From the NCBI GenBank assembly GCA_947630355.1, contig CANRHJ010000038.1:1-13477 (forward strand): 13,477 nt of DNA. Direction: 5' to 3'. This document shows, in pieces, positions 6,936-13,477 of the stretch; within the stretch, counting starts at the first letter, position 1, and each line of letters opens with the position of its first letter. Under the pieces are notes generated by a model. The model was given only the letters and a program-made list of their open reading frames with translations, was not told where the DNA came from and made no database searches. The translations under genes were made by a program, and so were the position numbers. This DNA is from Candidatus Gastranaerophilales bacterium (GTDB lineage: Bacteria > Cyanobacteriota > Vampirovibrionia > Gastranaerophilales > Gastranaerophilaceae).

Positions 6936-7670
6936 ATGCCGGTAAAACCTTTAGATAATGTTAATCAGCGTATAATTATCAGTAAAAATACACCACATAA
7001 AAATTCGATTAATACAATGCCTTCGGCACAAAAAAAAGAATATTCAAATATTTCCGCAGAGAATATAAAGGCAAATTTTGTTCCGAGTTTCGGCAGATAT
7101 TGGAGAATGAATGATGTTCCGATAATCGACCAAGATAACGGAAAAACAATCAGCGCACAAATTCTCAGACAGAGAAAAAGATGGGGAAATATTTATAATT
7201 ATGTATTGGCTGTTAACAATGACTATGAAGGTTTTATGAATATTGATTCTAAAGCAATATTTCCGGAATTTGATGATTTATTATTAACTGATTTTGATAA
7301 TAATATACCTCAAATAACTTATATGTTTACAAAATACGGAAATAAAGATAAATATAAAGGAATTGGTTCAAACCTTATAAGACAGGCTATTTTTTTAAGT
7401 CAATCATTGGGCAAAAACGGAAGTTTATGGTTGAATTCGCAAATATTATACGACAGTTCGATACCGTCGTATAAAAAAATATTAAATCCTCTTCCTTTTT
7501 ATTATAAAGTCGGATTTAGATCACCGTTTGAGGATATTGATAATTCAATAAAAACAATAATGGAAGAAGAAGATTATACAAAATTACCGGATGAGGCACT
7601 TCTTATTCTTTCTCCTCAGGATGCGAACTACTTTCTGAGAAGATGTAAAATTTTGTACAGATTTAATTAA
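6936..7670 (+). CDS. GNAT-like acetyltransferase family protein, second of a tandem pair
   Basis: The 244-residue product is a paralogue of the gene 77 bp upstream. Shared segments are KANF (46-49; KANY in the first), KGIGSNLIRQAI (141-152), NGSLWL (161-166), NPLPFYYKVGFR (184-195) and LPDEALLILSPQDAN (217-231). The N-terminal 55 residues differ and end in KANFVPSFG. The glycine loop and FY-x-V-GF motif point to a GNAT fold. The substrate cannot be read from sequence, and residues between the shared blocks are poorly conserved. An ideal AAGGAG (6925-6930) lies 5 nt before the ATG. No signal peptide or membrane segment is seen. There is no clear terminator between the two paralogues, so they may share a transcript. 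The C-terminus is basic (FLRRCKILYRFN). Confidence 0.62.
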   Translation: MPVKPLDNVNQRIIISKNTPHKNSINTMPSAQKKEYSNISAENIKANFVPSFGRYWRMNDVPIIDQDNGKTISAQILRQRKRWGNIYNYVLAVNNDYEGFMNIDSKAIFPEFDDLLLTDFDNNIPQITYMFTKYGNKDKYKGIGSNLIRQAIFLSQSLGKNGSLWLNSQILYDSSIPSYKKILNPLPFYYKVGFRSPFEDIDNSIKTIMEEEDYTKLPDEALLILSPQDANYFLRRCKILYRFN

Positions 7671-7716
7671 TATCCGCAAAGGAGTATACGGCGGACTCAG
7701 AATACTTACGTAAAAC

Positions 7717-7730
7717 GGATTTTAAAATCC
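7717..7730 (-). terminator. weak candidate terminator at the convergent junction
   Basis: The perfect palindrome GGATTTTAAAATCC covers the stop codon of the LUD-domain gene. On the minus strand it could fold as a 5-bp stem with a TTAA loop followed by GTTTTACG. The stem is short and the T run brief, so this is tentative. Confidence 0.25.
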
Positions 7731-8378
7731 CAAGCTGTCACCTGTCAGGATTACTTTTATTCTTTTAGGCGGGTTGCAAAGTCTTGTAATTACGATATGT
7801 GAGCAAATAGAATCTTTTGACTTGCAATCGTGGCAGCTGCCTGAAGAAAAACAGGGAGTTTGTCTCAAACCGCTTCCTGCGACTCTTTGCATGTTGGCAG
7901 GTGCCGCATAGTTTCTGGCACGAACTACCGCATCTTGAAGTGTCGGTGTAACTTTATTCATTCCGGCAATAATAATAACACTTTTAGGCCCGAACATTAA
8001 AGCAGCCACTCTGTTGCCGAAGCAATCAATATTAACCAGTTCGCCTGTTTCACTTATTGCGTTTGAGCCCATCAAATACGTATCGCACAAGAGTGCCTGC
8101 CTTAATAATTCATTTTTTTCTTCATGATTTGCGGCGGCATCGCGGTTAATAACGTTATATCCGGTTTTAATAATATGGTCAAACAATCCGCATTCTATTA
8201 TTGACAATGAACCGCCCCAAGAAATTTTATCCTCTCGCGGAATTAATTCAATTGCCTTTTGGAGCGCTTCTTGTTTTGTATCAAAATAATATGCATCAAA
8301 ATATCTTTGTTTCAGTGCAGTAACAGTTTGTTCTCCAAGTTTTCTGTTTCTTTGCTGTATATATGAATTATTACTCAT
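7722..8378 (-). CDS. LUD-domain protein (lactate utilisation protein-like, DUF162) with cysteine-rich tail
   Basis: The 218-residue product matches single-domain LUD proteins. It has KISWGGSLSIIECGL (51-65), NVINRD (75-80), YLMGSNAISETGELVNID (101-118), GNRVAALMFGPKSVIIIAGMNK (121-142) and ARNYAAPANMQR (154-165). A C-terminal cluster (Cys176, Cys182, Cys185, Cys192 in TPC...GSCHDC...SICSH) looks able to bind metal or an Fe-S centre. LUD domains occur in LutB and LutC of L-lactate oxidation, but free-standing members like this have no settled function, and no lutA or lutB is here. AAGGAG lies before the start, within the end of the upstream aldolase gene; the two reading frames are one base apart, indicating coupling. 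It is the last gene of the pair. Confident on family, not on role. Confidence 0.85.
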   Translation of the reverse strand: MSNNSYIQQRNRKLGEQTVTALKQRYFDAYYFDTKQEALQKAIELIPREDKISWGGSLSIIECGLFDHIIKTGYNVINRDAAANHEEKNELLRQALLCDTYLMGSNAISETGELVNIDCFGNRVAALMFGPKSVIIIAGMNKVTPTLQDAVVRARNYAAPANMQRVAGSGLRQTPCFSSGSCHDCKSKDSICSHIVITRLCNPPKRIKVILTGDSLGF

Positions 8379-8379
8379 A

Positions 8380-9363
8380 TTAACTCCTTTTTAACAACTC
8401 ATCCGTATATGCTTTATCAAAGCACAATTTTTTATCCGCATCAATTTTGTTAAGAAACTTATTAATACCTTCAATCGGGATTTTCTTTTCGTTCAACAGG
8501 TATGAAACATAATCGGAATGACATCTGTTAGCTGATGCAATAAAGTGTATTAATGAGTATCCCCATTTGTAATGTTCATAAATAGGCATAATAATATCTT
8601 GAACTGCCGATAAAAGAGTTTCAATATTGTACTTTGCTTCGCGTTTTTTATTTAGATAATCGGTAATTAGTTCCGTCGGAATATTTCCTGCTCTTTTTCC
8701 CATTCCGAATAATGATGAATCGATGACAAGATTTCTGAAAGAATTGATATTGATTAGTTCAACGGCATTAGAAAATGCTAATTGTCTGTTATTGTGTGCG
8801 TGATATCCTATTTTGATATCTCCGTTTAAGTTATCATTGAACAGGTTAAAGTATTTTAAGGTTTCTTCTTTATCCATAAGACCATAAGTGTCTATTATAT
8901 ATGCTATTTCGGGATTTAAATTATTTAATTCTTTAACAAGGTGTACAATATCCTGTTTTGTATATGATGTAACGGATACAGGATTTACTATTATTTCATA
9001 ACCCGAATTTTTCAATTTATAACAATAATCCAGTGCCTTATTTATTTGTTCTTTTTTGAACATTATCCTGAATTTGTTTAAGTTAAGACCGCTAATATTT
9101 TCCAGATTATTTACCGACTTTGAAATATCAACCATAATTACGGATTTTTCTTTAAGTTCAGGATTTGAGACAAACAAATTTTTGTATATATTAAAAAAAT
9201 CCAAATCAGTTAAATTACTTTGCAAAAATCCCAATTCAACAATATCAATTAAAGACTTATCCAGGCAATTAGCAATACTTATAAAGTCTTTTTCGTTAAA
9301 AATTGAAGAATTAACGGAGCCGCCGTCTCTTAGGGTACAATCGAGTATTTTTATTTCATTCAT
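8380..9363 (-). CDS. HMGL-like (DRE-TIM) aldolase/acyltransferase family protein
   Basis: The 327-residue product starts with IKILDCTLRDGGSVNSSIF (4-22), the HMGL-like signature in which Asp8 is a metal ligand and Arg12/Asp13 lie at the active site. GYHAHNNRQLAFSNA (186-200) supplies the two metal-binding histidines His188 and His190. GMGKRAGNIPTEL (220-232) is the usual glycine/Asn motif after the barrel's active face. DTYGLM (158-163) is the D-S/T-x-G segment. The family includes HMG-CoA lyase, isopropylmalate synthase and 4-hydroxy-2-oxovalerate aldolase. This sequence looks nearest to the aldolase branch often found in polysaccharide clusters and lacks long synthase C-terminal domains. 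The substrate is not determinable. No Shine-Dalgarno is evident; a promoter lies just upstream and the LUD-domain gene follows after one base. Confidence 0.85.
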   Translation of the reverse strand: MNEIKILDCTLRDGGSVNSSIFNEKDFISIANCLDKSLIDIVELGFLQSNLTDLDFFNIYKNLFVSNPELKEKSVIMVDISKSVNNLENISGLNLNKFRIMFKKEQINKALDYCYKLKNSGYEIIVNPVSVTSYTKQDIVHLVKELNNLNPEIAYIIDTYGLMDKEETLKYFNLFNDNLNGDIKIGYHAHNNRQLAFSNAVELININSFRNLVIDSSLFGMGKRAGNIPTELITDYLNKKREAKYNIETLLSAVQDIIMPIYEHYKWGYSLIHFIASANRCHSDYVSYLLNEKKIPIEGINKFLNKIDADKKLCFDKAYTDELLKRS

Positions 9364-9393
9364 AATGTTATTTTTTAAATTAGCTTATAAGAT

Positions 9394-9422
9394 ATTGTAT
9401 AAAATATAAAACTACTTTACAA
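9394..9422 (-). promoter_or_regulatory. promoter of the aldolase-LUD operon
   Basis: On the minus strand TTGTAA (9422-9417) is followed by a 17-nt spacer and TACAAT (9399-9394), 4 of 6 and 5 of 6 to the housekeeping consensus. Transcription would start near 9387, giving a leader of about 24 nt. It coincides with a plus-strand promoter. Confidence 0.5.
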
Positions 9423-9423
9423 T
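9395..9423 (+). promoter_or_regulatory. promoter of the exported protein-carbonic anhydrase operon
   Basis: TTGTAT (9395-9400), a 17-nt spacer and TACAAT (9418-9423) place a start near 9430, about 20 nt before the ATG at 9450. The site is the mirror image of the minus-strand promoter because ATTGTA (9394-9399) and TACAAT (9418-9423) are perfect inverted repeats 18 bp apart. Confidence 0.45.
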
Positions 9424-9449
9424 ACACCTAATTTGTAAAAGAGGCAATT

Positions 9450-10169
9450 ATGAAGAAATTTACCTGTTTAATTCTGATATTTTTATTTACGGGATTAAGT
9501 TCATATTCAGCGGAATATGAGGGTGTATATGATAAAGATATAATGATTTATTCACCCTCAAATAAAATTTGGTCAAAAAGTAATATTTACAAAGACGGAA
9601 TTATTTTTGAAAAACATACAAGTGGTTTAAATAAATCCGAGTATAATTGCGGAGAAATAAGCTTAAATTCCGATTTTGAATTTATATATAAAGGAAGGCT
9701 GTTTGGTGCGGATAATAAAAATTTTAAATTTAATGAAATTATATACGAGGATTGCAGGTTTAAAGAAATACCGTTAGAATACCGGCAGGTACAGGAAATT
9801 TTTGAAAATATTACTGTTATAAAGCTCTCTGACTTTATTGACGGACATTATACAATTATCAATAATCATGCGGAAAAAGAAATAATTATATTTAATGATA
9901 CACCGGAGGATTTAAGCAATTATGAAATAAGTCCGAAAGAATATATAATAAATAATAACAATGTAAGGAAATCTGAGAATTTAAGCTGTGAAAATAATAA
10001 TTTAACGTTGAACGGCAAGCATTCCGATTTTCAGGAAGAAAATATTTCACAATCAGACACGGTATTAAATAATATAAAATCACATATAATAATAAAAAAA
10101 AGCGGAAGAATATTGTTATATGATAATAAGAATAAGAAAAACAGACGTTACATAATAAGGGTAAGGTAA
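9450..10169 (+). CDS. exported protein of unknown function with Sec signal peptide
   Basis: I do not recognise a family. The 239-residue product begins with a classic Sec signal peptide: MKK, hydrophobic core CLILIFLFTGL (6-16), and SSYSA with likely cleavage after Ala21. There is no lipobox. The mature part is rich in Asn, Lys, Ile and Glu. It has several short beta-like stretches (about 28-55, 74-83, 93-102, 142-149), then a low-complexity Asn-rich segment (about 165-205) and a basic C-terminus (KNKKNRRYIIRVR). The mature chain holds four cysteines (68, 102, 180 and one in the signal excluded), too few to argue for a fold. AGAGG lies 5 nt before the ATG. The gene for a beta-carbonic anhydrase begins 4 bp after its stop, so the two are probably co-transcribed from the promoter at 9395-9423. 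A periplasmic or surface location is inferred. Confidence 0.7.
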   Translation: MKKFTCLILIFLFTGLSSYSAEYEGVYDKDIMIYSPSNKIWSKSNIYKDGIIFEKHTSGLNKSEYNCGEISLNSDFEFIYKGRLFGADNKNFKFNEIIYEDCRFKEIPLEYRQVQEIFENITVIKLSDFIDGHYTIINNHAEKEIIIFNDTPEDLSNYEISPKEYIINNNNVRKSENLSCENNNLTLNGKHSDFQEENISQSDTVLNNIKSHIIIKKSGRILLYDNKNKKNRRYIIRVR

Positions 10170-10173
10170 TGAG

Positions 10174-10770
10174 ATGAGAGATAAAGAAAAAGATATTCCA
10201 CAAAGAGCATTAAAAGAACTTAATAAGTTATTAAACGGCAATAAAAATTTTGTTAATTCCACACCGACTGCAAAGAATATGAGTATTGAAACTTTAAGGA
10301 AATATGCATTTCACCAGGAGCCTTATGCCGTTATATTAAGCTGTTCGGATTCAAGAGTTGTACCTGAGATAATTTTTGACTGCGGAATAGGTGAATTGTT
10401 CGTTGTAAGAGTTGCCGGAATTACGGCAGGTGATAATGTTATAGAGAGTATTGAATATGCGGTTGTTAAATTAAAAGTTCCGCTGTTAATATTGCTCGGG
10501 CATGATGACTGTGGTGTAATGAAATATGCTAAGGAACATTATCCTGATTTAAGCGGGAATTTTCAGTCCATATTAAAATGTGTATATCCCGTATTGGATA
10601 AGGAAGAAGATATAACCTGCCATAATTATTTTGCACGCCAGCATACAATATGGGTAGAAGAGACACTGATGAATAAGTCAAAAATAATACGTGAAGCGGT
10701 TGAAAGTAAGCAATTATATATAGCTAAATGTCATTTTGATCATTCAACGGGTTTAGTTGAGTTAATTTAG
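10174..10770 (+). CDS. beta-class carbonic anhydrase
   Basis: The 198-residue product interconverts CO2 and bicarbonate with a zinc ion. The zinc ligands Cys57 (in CSDSR, 57-60 region), His110 and Cys113 (in LLGHDDCGVM) are present, as is the Asp59-Arg60 dyad that activates the zinc water. Other family segments are ALKELNKLLNGNKNFV (12-27), GELFVVRVAGITAG (73-86) and SIEYAVVKLKVPLLILLGH (92-110). The length is typical of short bacterial beta enzymes. It has no signal peptide and should act in the cytoplasm, supplying bicarbonate for carboxylations or handling fermentation CO2. AAGG lies 7 nt before the ATG, and the start is 4 bp after the exported-protein gene. No terminator is evident after it. 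Confidence 0.95.
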   Translation: MRDKEKDIPQRALKELNKLLNGNKNFVNSTPTAKNMSIETLRKYAFHQEPYAVILSCSDSRVVPEIIFDCGIGELFVVRVAGITAGDNVIESIEYAVVKLKVPLLILLGHDDCGVMKYAKEHYPDLSGNFQSILKCVYPVLDKEEDITCHNYFARQHTIWVEETLMNKSKIIREAVESKQLYIAKCHFDHSTGLVELI

Positions 10771-10800
10771 TAAATTATTGTAAAAAAAAATATTAAAACT

Positions 10801-10855
10801 GATATTAAATAACAAAATAAAATATGTCCGTAGTTAATATCTAACAGATATTAAA
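10801..10855 (+). promoter_or_regulatory. leader with hairpin and repeated GATATTAA motif before the large open frame
   Basis: GATATTAAA occurs at 10801-10809 and 10847-10855, and its complement TTAATATC at 10834-10841. The last two form a perfect 8-bp stem with a 5-nt loop (TAACA), ending one base before the AAGGAT ribosome binding site (10855-10860) of the next gene. This could be an operator or an RNA structure that limits ribosome access. Inference from symmetry only. Confidence 0.4.
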
Positions 10856-10865
10856 AGGATATATT

Positions 10866-13477
10866 ATGAGAATAAGTAAAATAAATACAGTCATGCCTGC
10901 GGCATTTAAGAGTTTGAGGACGGATAAAAACAGGGTAGAAATTTTAAGAAGAGGTACAAAGCCGATAAATGAAAATCAGCGGATGAATATAATGGCATCG
11001 CTGAAGAACTTAGCGGTAAATCCTGAACGTGAGAATATCGAATTTTTGTTGGATGTTGCAAACGGCTTACAATACGGTCAAAACGGATTATCTGAATTTC
11101 GCAGAATAATAGAGAATACTTCTTCAATCGGAGTAATCAGAGAAAATACCGATTGGAACAAAGTTTTAAAAGATACTATCAATCAAGCATTAAACGGGTC
11201 AAAAGAAGATGTAAGCGATTTAAAAAAGAGATATGAAGAGATTTTCAGCAGGCAGAATATAAAGAAGTTAACTCCGGAACAAAACGAAGTATTGAAATAC
11301 AGGGAAGAACTGACATCACGTTTAATCGGGGAGACCTATGCGCAGGATGAAGATGATTTATCATTAATAACCGATATAAGGACAAAAATTGATTATTTTA
11401 CAGCCTCATCTGAAATTCCGTTAAAACAGAAGAGTGAATGTTTAAAGAAGTTCATTTATTTTTTAAGTGATGAATACAAAATACATCCGCAGTTAGAAGA
11501 TAAGAAACTTCAAGCTATGGATGAGATGCTCGATGATATGATTATAAAAATACCCGGACAGGAAAAACTTACGAATAAGAAAATAGATCAAAGGCAATCG
11601 GGTATATGTGCTGCGATATCAATATGCCGTAAAGCGCTGGCATACGAAGACAAAGAACAATATATGAATGTTGTTTTGGAAGAATTAAAAGACAGTCCGT
11701 ATATGGAGGTATATGATATAACCGAAATTGGTACTGGCAAAAAAATAAACATATTAAAAACAGATATAAATTACGCATCCGCATTATCAAGAGGTTACAG
11801 AATACTTGATGCATCGGCACATACTTGGATGCAGAACGCGAATACAAGCGGTGACGGAAGTATATTAACAGGAAGATATACTGCGTTTGACGATATGTAC
11901 GGGGTTTTTGATGATTCTATATGGTATGAAGGATTAACACCGGAGTATACGCCCATAAAGAATTTATTAAAGGCAGTTATCAAAGAAGAAGAACAAATAA
12001 GAAATTTTGAGAACAGAGAGAAGAAAAAATCCGAAATAAAAAGTTATGTAAATCAATCAAGGAACAAGATAATATCAAACATCATACAAATACGGGGATT
12101 ATTAAGGAATTCAATAAAAGAAATATTGCCCTCAGCCGATGAACAAGAGGTTATGCAAATACAAAAGGGGCTTATTGAATATTTTAACGGCAGTAACAAT
12201 AATGAAGTAAATGTAGCGGATAAACTGCCCAAAGAAGCAAAACATAAAATAATCAGTGATTACATATTATCTCAGATACCTGATGAAATGCGGCAAGAAA
12301 TCATAATATCCGATGATAAAACAGAAAAAATTTCAGGATTAATAAACGATTATATTAACCTGGACAAAGCAAATAACCGAATAAATACACTGACAAGTCC
12401 GCGCGTAAAGTACCAATATTATAAGGATTTATATAAAGTAGCGGCAGCACACAGAATGGCGGTTGAAGCGGATGTTAATTTAAGTAATGATATATTGCTG
12501 TACTATTCAAAAATTTATAATATACCGCCAAAAGATATAGCTGTTGAAAAATATTTGAAGAAGCAGGCTGGAAAAGCTAATTCAATGGCACATAAGAATA
12601 AAATTGAAGAAAATATTGATTTTATCGGGAACAAAATGCCGAATGAACTCGGAATGATAGCAAGAGATTTATACGGTCAGGGAATAAGAAGCTTAATATT
12701 AGATTTTACGGGTAATATAAAAGAAGCAATCGACGATGGAACATTGGGTGTAGCAGAACAGCTTGCTGCTTCATGGAATGTGCCTTCCGATGACAAATCT
12801 TTAAAGGAAAAAGTTGAACAATTAGAGGAGTTAATTAAGTCAGCTTCTGATGATAATGATGAAAAAACAGATATTGTACTAAGAGAATTGGGATTTAATA
12901 ACAGACTTCATTTTATTAAAACGAAAATCAATATATTATATAACCAATTAGGGCAGGGTATATTGCCTGCGTATTTTGTACAAAGGGGAATTAAGCTAAA
13001 AGAAATAGAATCCCAGCTTAAAATTGCGCTTAGAAGAGTCAGAGAACTGGATAAACAATATAATTTGATAATCGAGCAAGAACATGTTCCGAGCGAACAG
13101 GGATTTATATTGGATTATTTGGAAAAAGACGGAAAAGTATTATCACGCACAAAACTAAATGTTTTAAAGCGTAAGTTCGATTACATAAGTTCGGAAACCG
13201 ATAAAAACCAGACTAAAATACAAGACAGAAAAGCAAGACAAAGAGCCAATTCAAAGTTATATCGATTCAGCGGGGAAGAAAAAGCAATCTTTAAACAAAT
13301 AGCAGAGCAAATGCACGATATGAAAGCATATAGTAAGAAAACATACAAAAGGCTTAACATTGAATTAAAAGATGAACTGGATGCGCAGTATGCGGCAAAA
13401 GGCAGATTGGGAGGACAATTCTGGGTATGGGAAGAAGGTTCTACAGGTTTAACTCCAAATGAACAAACAAGAATATT
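10866..13477 (+). CDS. large helical protein with papain-like Gln/Cys signature; 3' end beyond window
   Basis: I do not recognise a named family. One frame is open from ATG 10866 (AAGGAT 5 nt upstream) to the right edge: 870 codons with no stop, so the C-terminus is missing. There is no signal peptide or membrane helix. Most of the chain is predicted by eye to be charged alpha helix or coiled coil (about 100-240, 370-640, 680-840). Around residues 241-252 it reads DQRQSGICAAIS. Gln at 242, Gly at 246, Cys at 248, Ala at 250 and Ser at 252 match the papain-type oxyanion Gln and nucleophile Cys spacing (Q-x5-C-x-A-x-S). A His follows at 319 (SAHTWMQNAN), then an aspartate- and aromatic-rich stretch (TAFDDMYGVFDDSIWYEG). 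This suggests a cysteine peptidase or peptidase-fold domain embedded in a long helical protein; activity is not shown. It may be a scaffold, inhibitor-linked protease or effector. Confidence 0.75.
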   Translation, partial: MRISKINTVMPAAFKSLRTDKNRVEILRRGTKPINENQRMNIMASLKNLAVNPERENIEFLLDVANGLQYGQNGLSEFRRIIENTSSIGVIRENTDWNKVLKDTINQALNGSKEDVSDLKKRYEEIFSRQNIKKLTPEQNEVLKYREELTSRLIGETYAQDEDDLSLITDIRTKIDYFTASSEIPLKQKSECLKKFIYFLSDEYKIHPQLEDKKLQAMDEMLDDMIIKIPGQEKLTNKKIDQRQSGICAAISICRKALAYEDKEQYMNVVLEELKDSPYMEVYDITEIGTGKKINILKTDINYASALSRGYRILDASAHTWMQNANTSGDGSILTGRYTAFDDMYGVFDDSIWYEGLTPEYTPIKNLLKAVIKEEEQIRNFENREKKKSEIKSYVNQSRNKIISNIIQIRGLLRNSIKEILPSADEQEVMQIQKGLIEYFNGSNNNEVNVADKLPKEAKHKIISDYILSQIPDEMRQEIIISDDKTEKISGLINDYINLDKANNRINTLTSPRVKYQYYKDLYKVAAAHRMAVEADVNLSNDILLYYSKIYNIPPKDIAVEKYLKKQAGKANSMAHKNKIEENIDFIGNKMPNELGMIARDLYGQGIRSLILDFTGNIKEAIDDGTLGVAEQLAASWNVPSDDKSLKEKVEQLEELIKSASDDNDEKTDIVLRELGFNNRLHFIKTKINILYNQLGQGILPAYFVQRGIKLKEIESQLKIALRRVRELDKQYNLIIEQEHVPSEQGFILDYLEKDGKVLSRTKLNVLKRKFDYISSETDKNQTKIQDRKARQRANSKLYRFSGEEKAIFKQIAEQMHDMKAYSKKTYKRLNIELKDELDAQYAAKGRLGGQFWVWEEGSTGLTPNEQTRI

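Noticed and set aside
9892..10203. Minus-strand open frame of 103 codons rich in Phe, Tyr, Leu and Cys
   Set aside because: It is antisense to the end of the exported-protein gene and the start of the carbonic anhydrase, and its hydrophobic look is the complement of A-rich codons.
1..13477. Search for tRNA, rRNA, CRISPR arrays, transposases, integrases and long direct repeats
   Set aside because: None seen on reading both strands; no regularly spaced repeats and no mobile-element genes were found.

Overview
The window is AT-rich bacterial DNA, densely coded on both strands, with Shine-Dalgarno-type starts (AGGAG, AGAGG, AAGGAG). My best guess is a gut-type, non-photosynthetic relative of Cyanobacteria (Gastranaerophilales/'Melainabacteria'). 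The reasons are flagellar genes beside a YvcK homologue with two N-terminal membrane helices, a tandem pair of acetyltransferase-like proteins with a shared Lys-Ala-Asn-Tyr/Phe tag, and the overall codon style. This placement is inference from pattern memory, not from a marker gene.

Layout. (1) 1-3622, minus strand: a compact four-gene operon, transcribed right to left: a divergent PxpA/LamB-YcsF family protein, yvcK, panB and panC. panC runs off the left edge, starts at TTG and overlaps panB. (2) 3623-4080: a 458-bp divergent intergenic region with candidate promoters for both sides and several short inverted motifs. (3) 4081-6010, plus strand: a short flagellar operon (FliJ-like, short FliK-like, hook/rod protein of the FlgE/F/G family), closed by a clear intrinsic terminator at 6051-6083. 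(4) 6133-7670, plus strand: two tandem GNAT-like paralogues of unknown substrate. (5) 7722-9363, minus strand: a DRE-TIM/HMGL-like aldolase followed by a LUD-domain protein with a C-terminal cysteine cluster. (6) 9450-10770, plus strand: a small exported protein of unknown function followed 4 bp later by a beta-carbonic anhydrase. The 86-bp gap between blocks 5 and 6 carries an inverted repeat that reads as a promoter on both strands. (7) 10866-13477, plus strand: a single open frame of at least 870 codons that leaves the window at its right edge. It encodes a large helical protein with a papain-like Gln/Cys active-site signature and a hairpin immediately before its ribosome binding site.

How the genes work together. 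panB and panC are consecutive steps of pantothenate (CoA precursor) synthesis; YvcK is a central-metabolism/cell-envelope regulator. fliJ, the FliK-like gene and the hook/rod gene serve flagellar export and hook assembly. The most original material is the >870-residue candidate cysteine peptidase with its hairpin leader, the tandem GNAT-like pair, the face-to-face promoter repeat, and the exported protein/carbonic anhydrase pair. I saw no tRNA, rRNA, CRISPR array, insertion sequence or phage gene.
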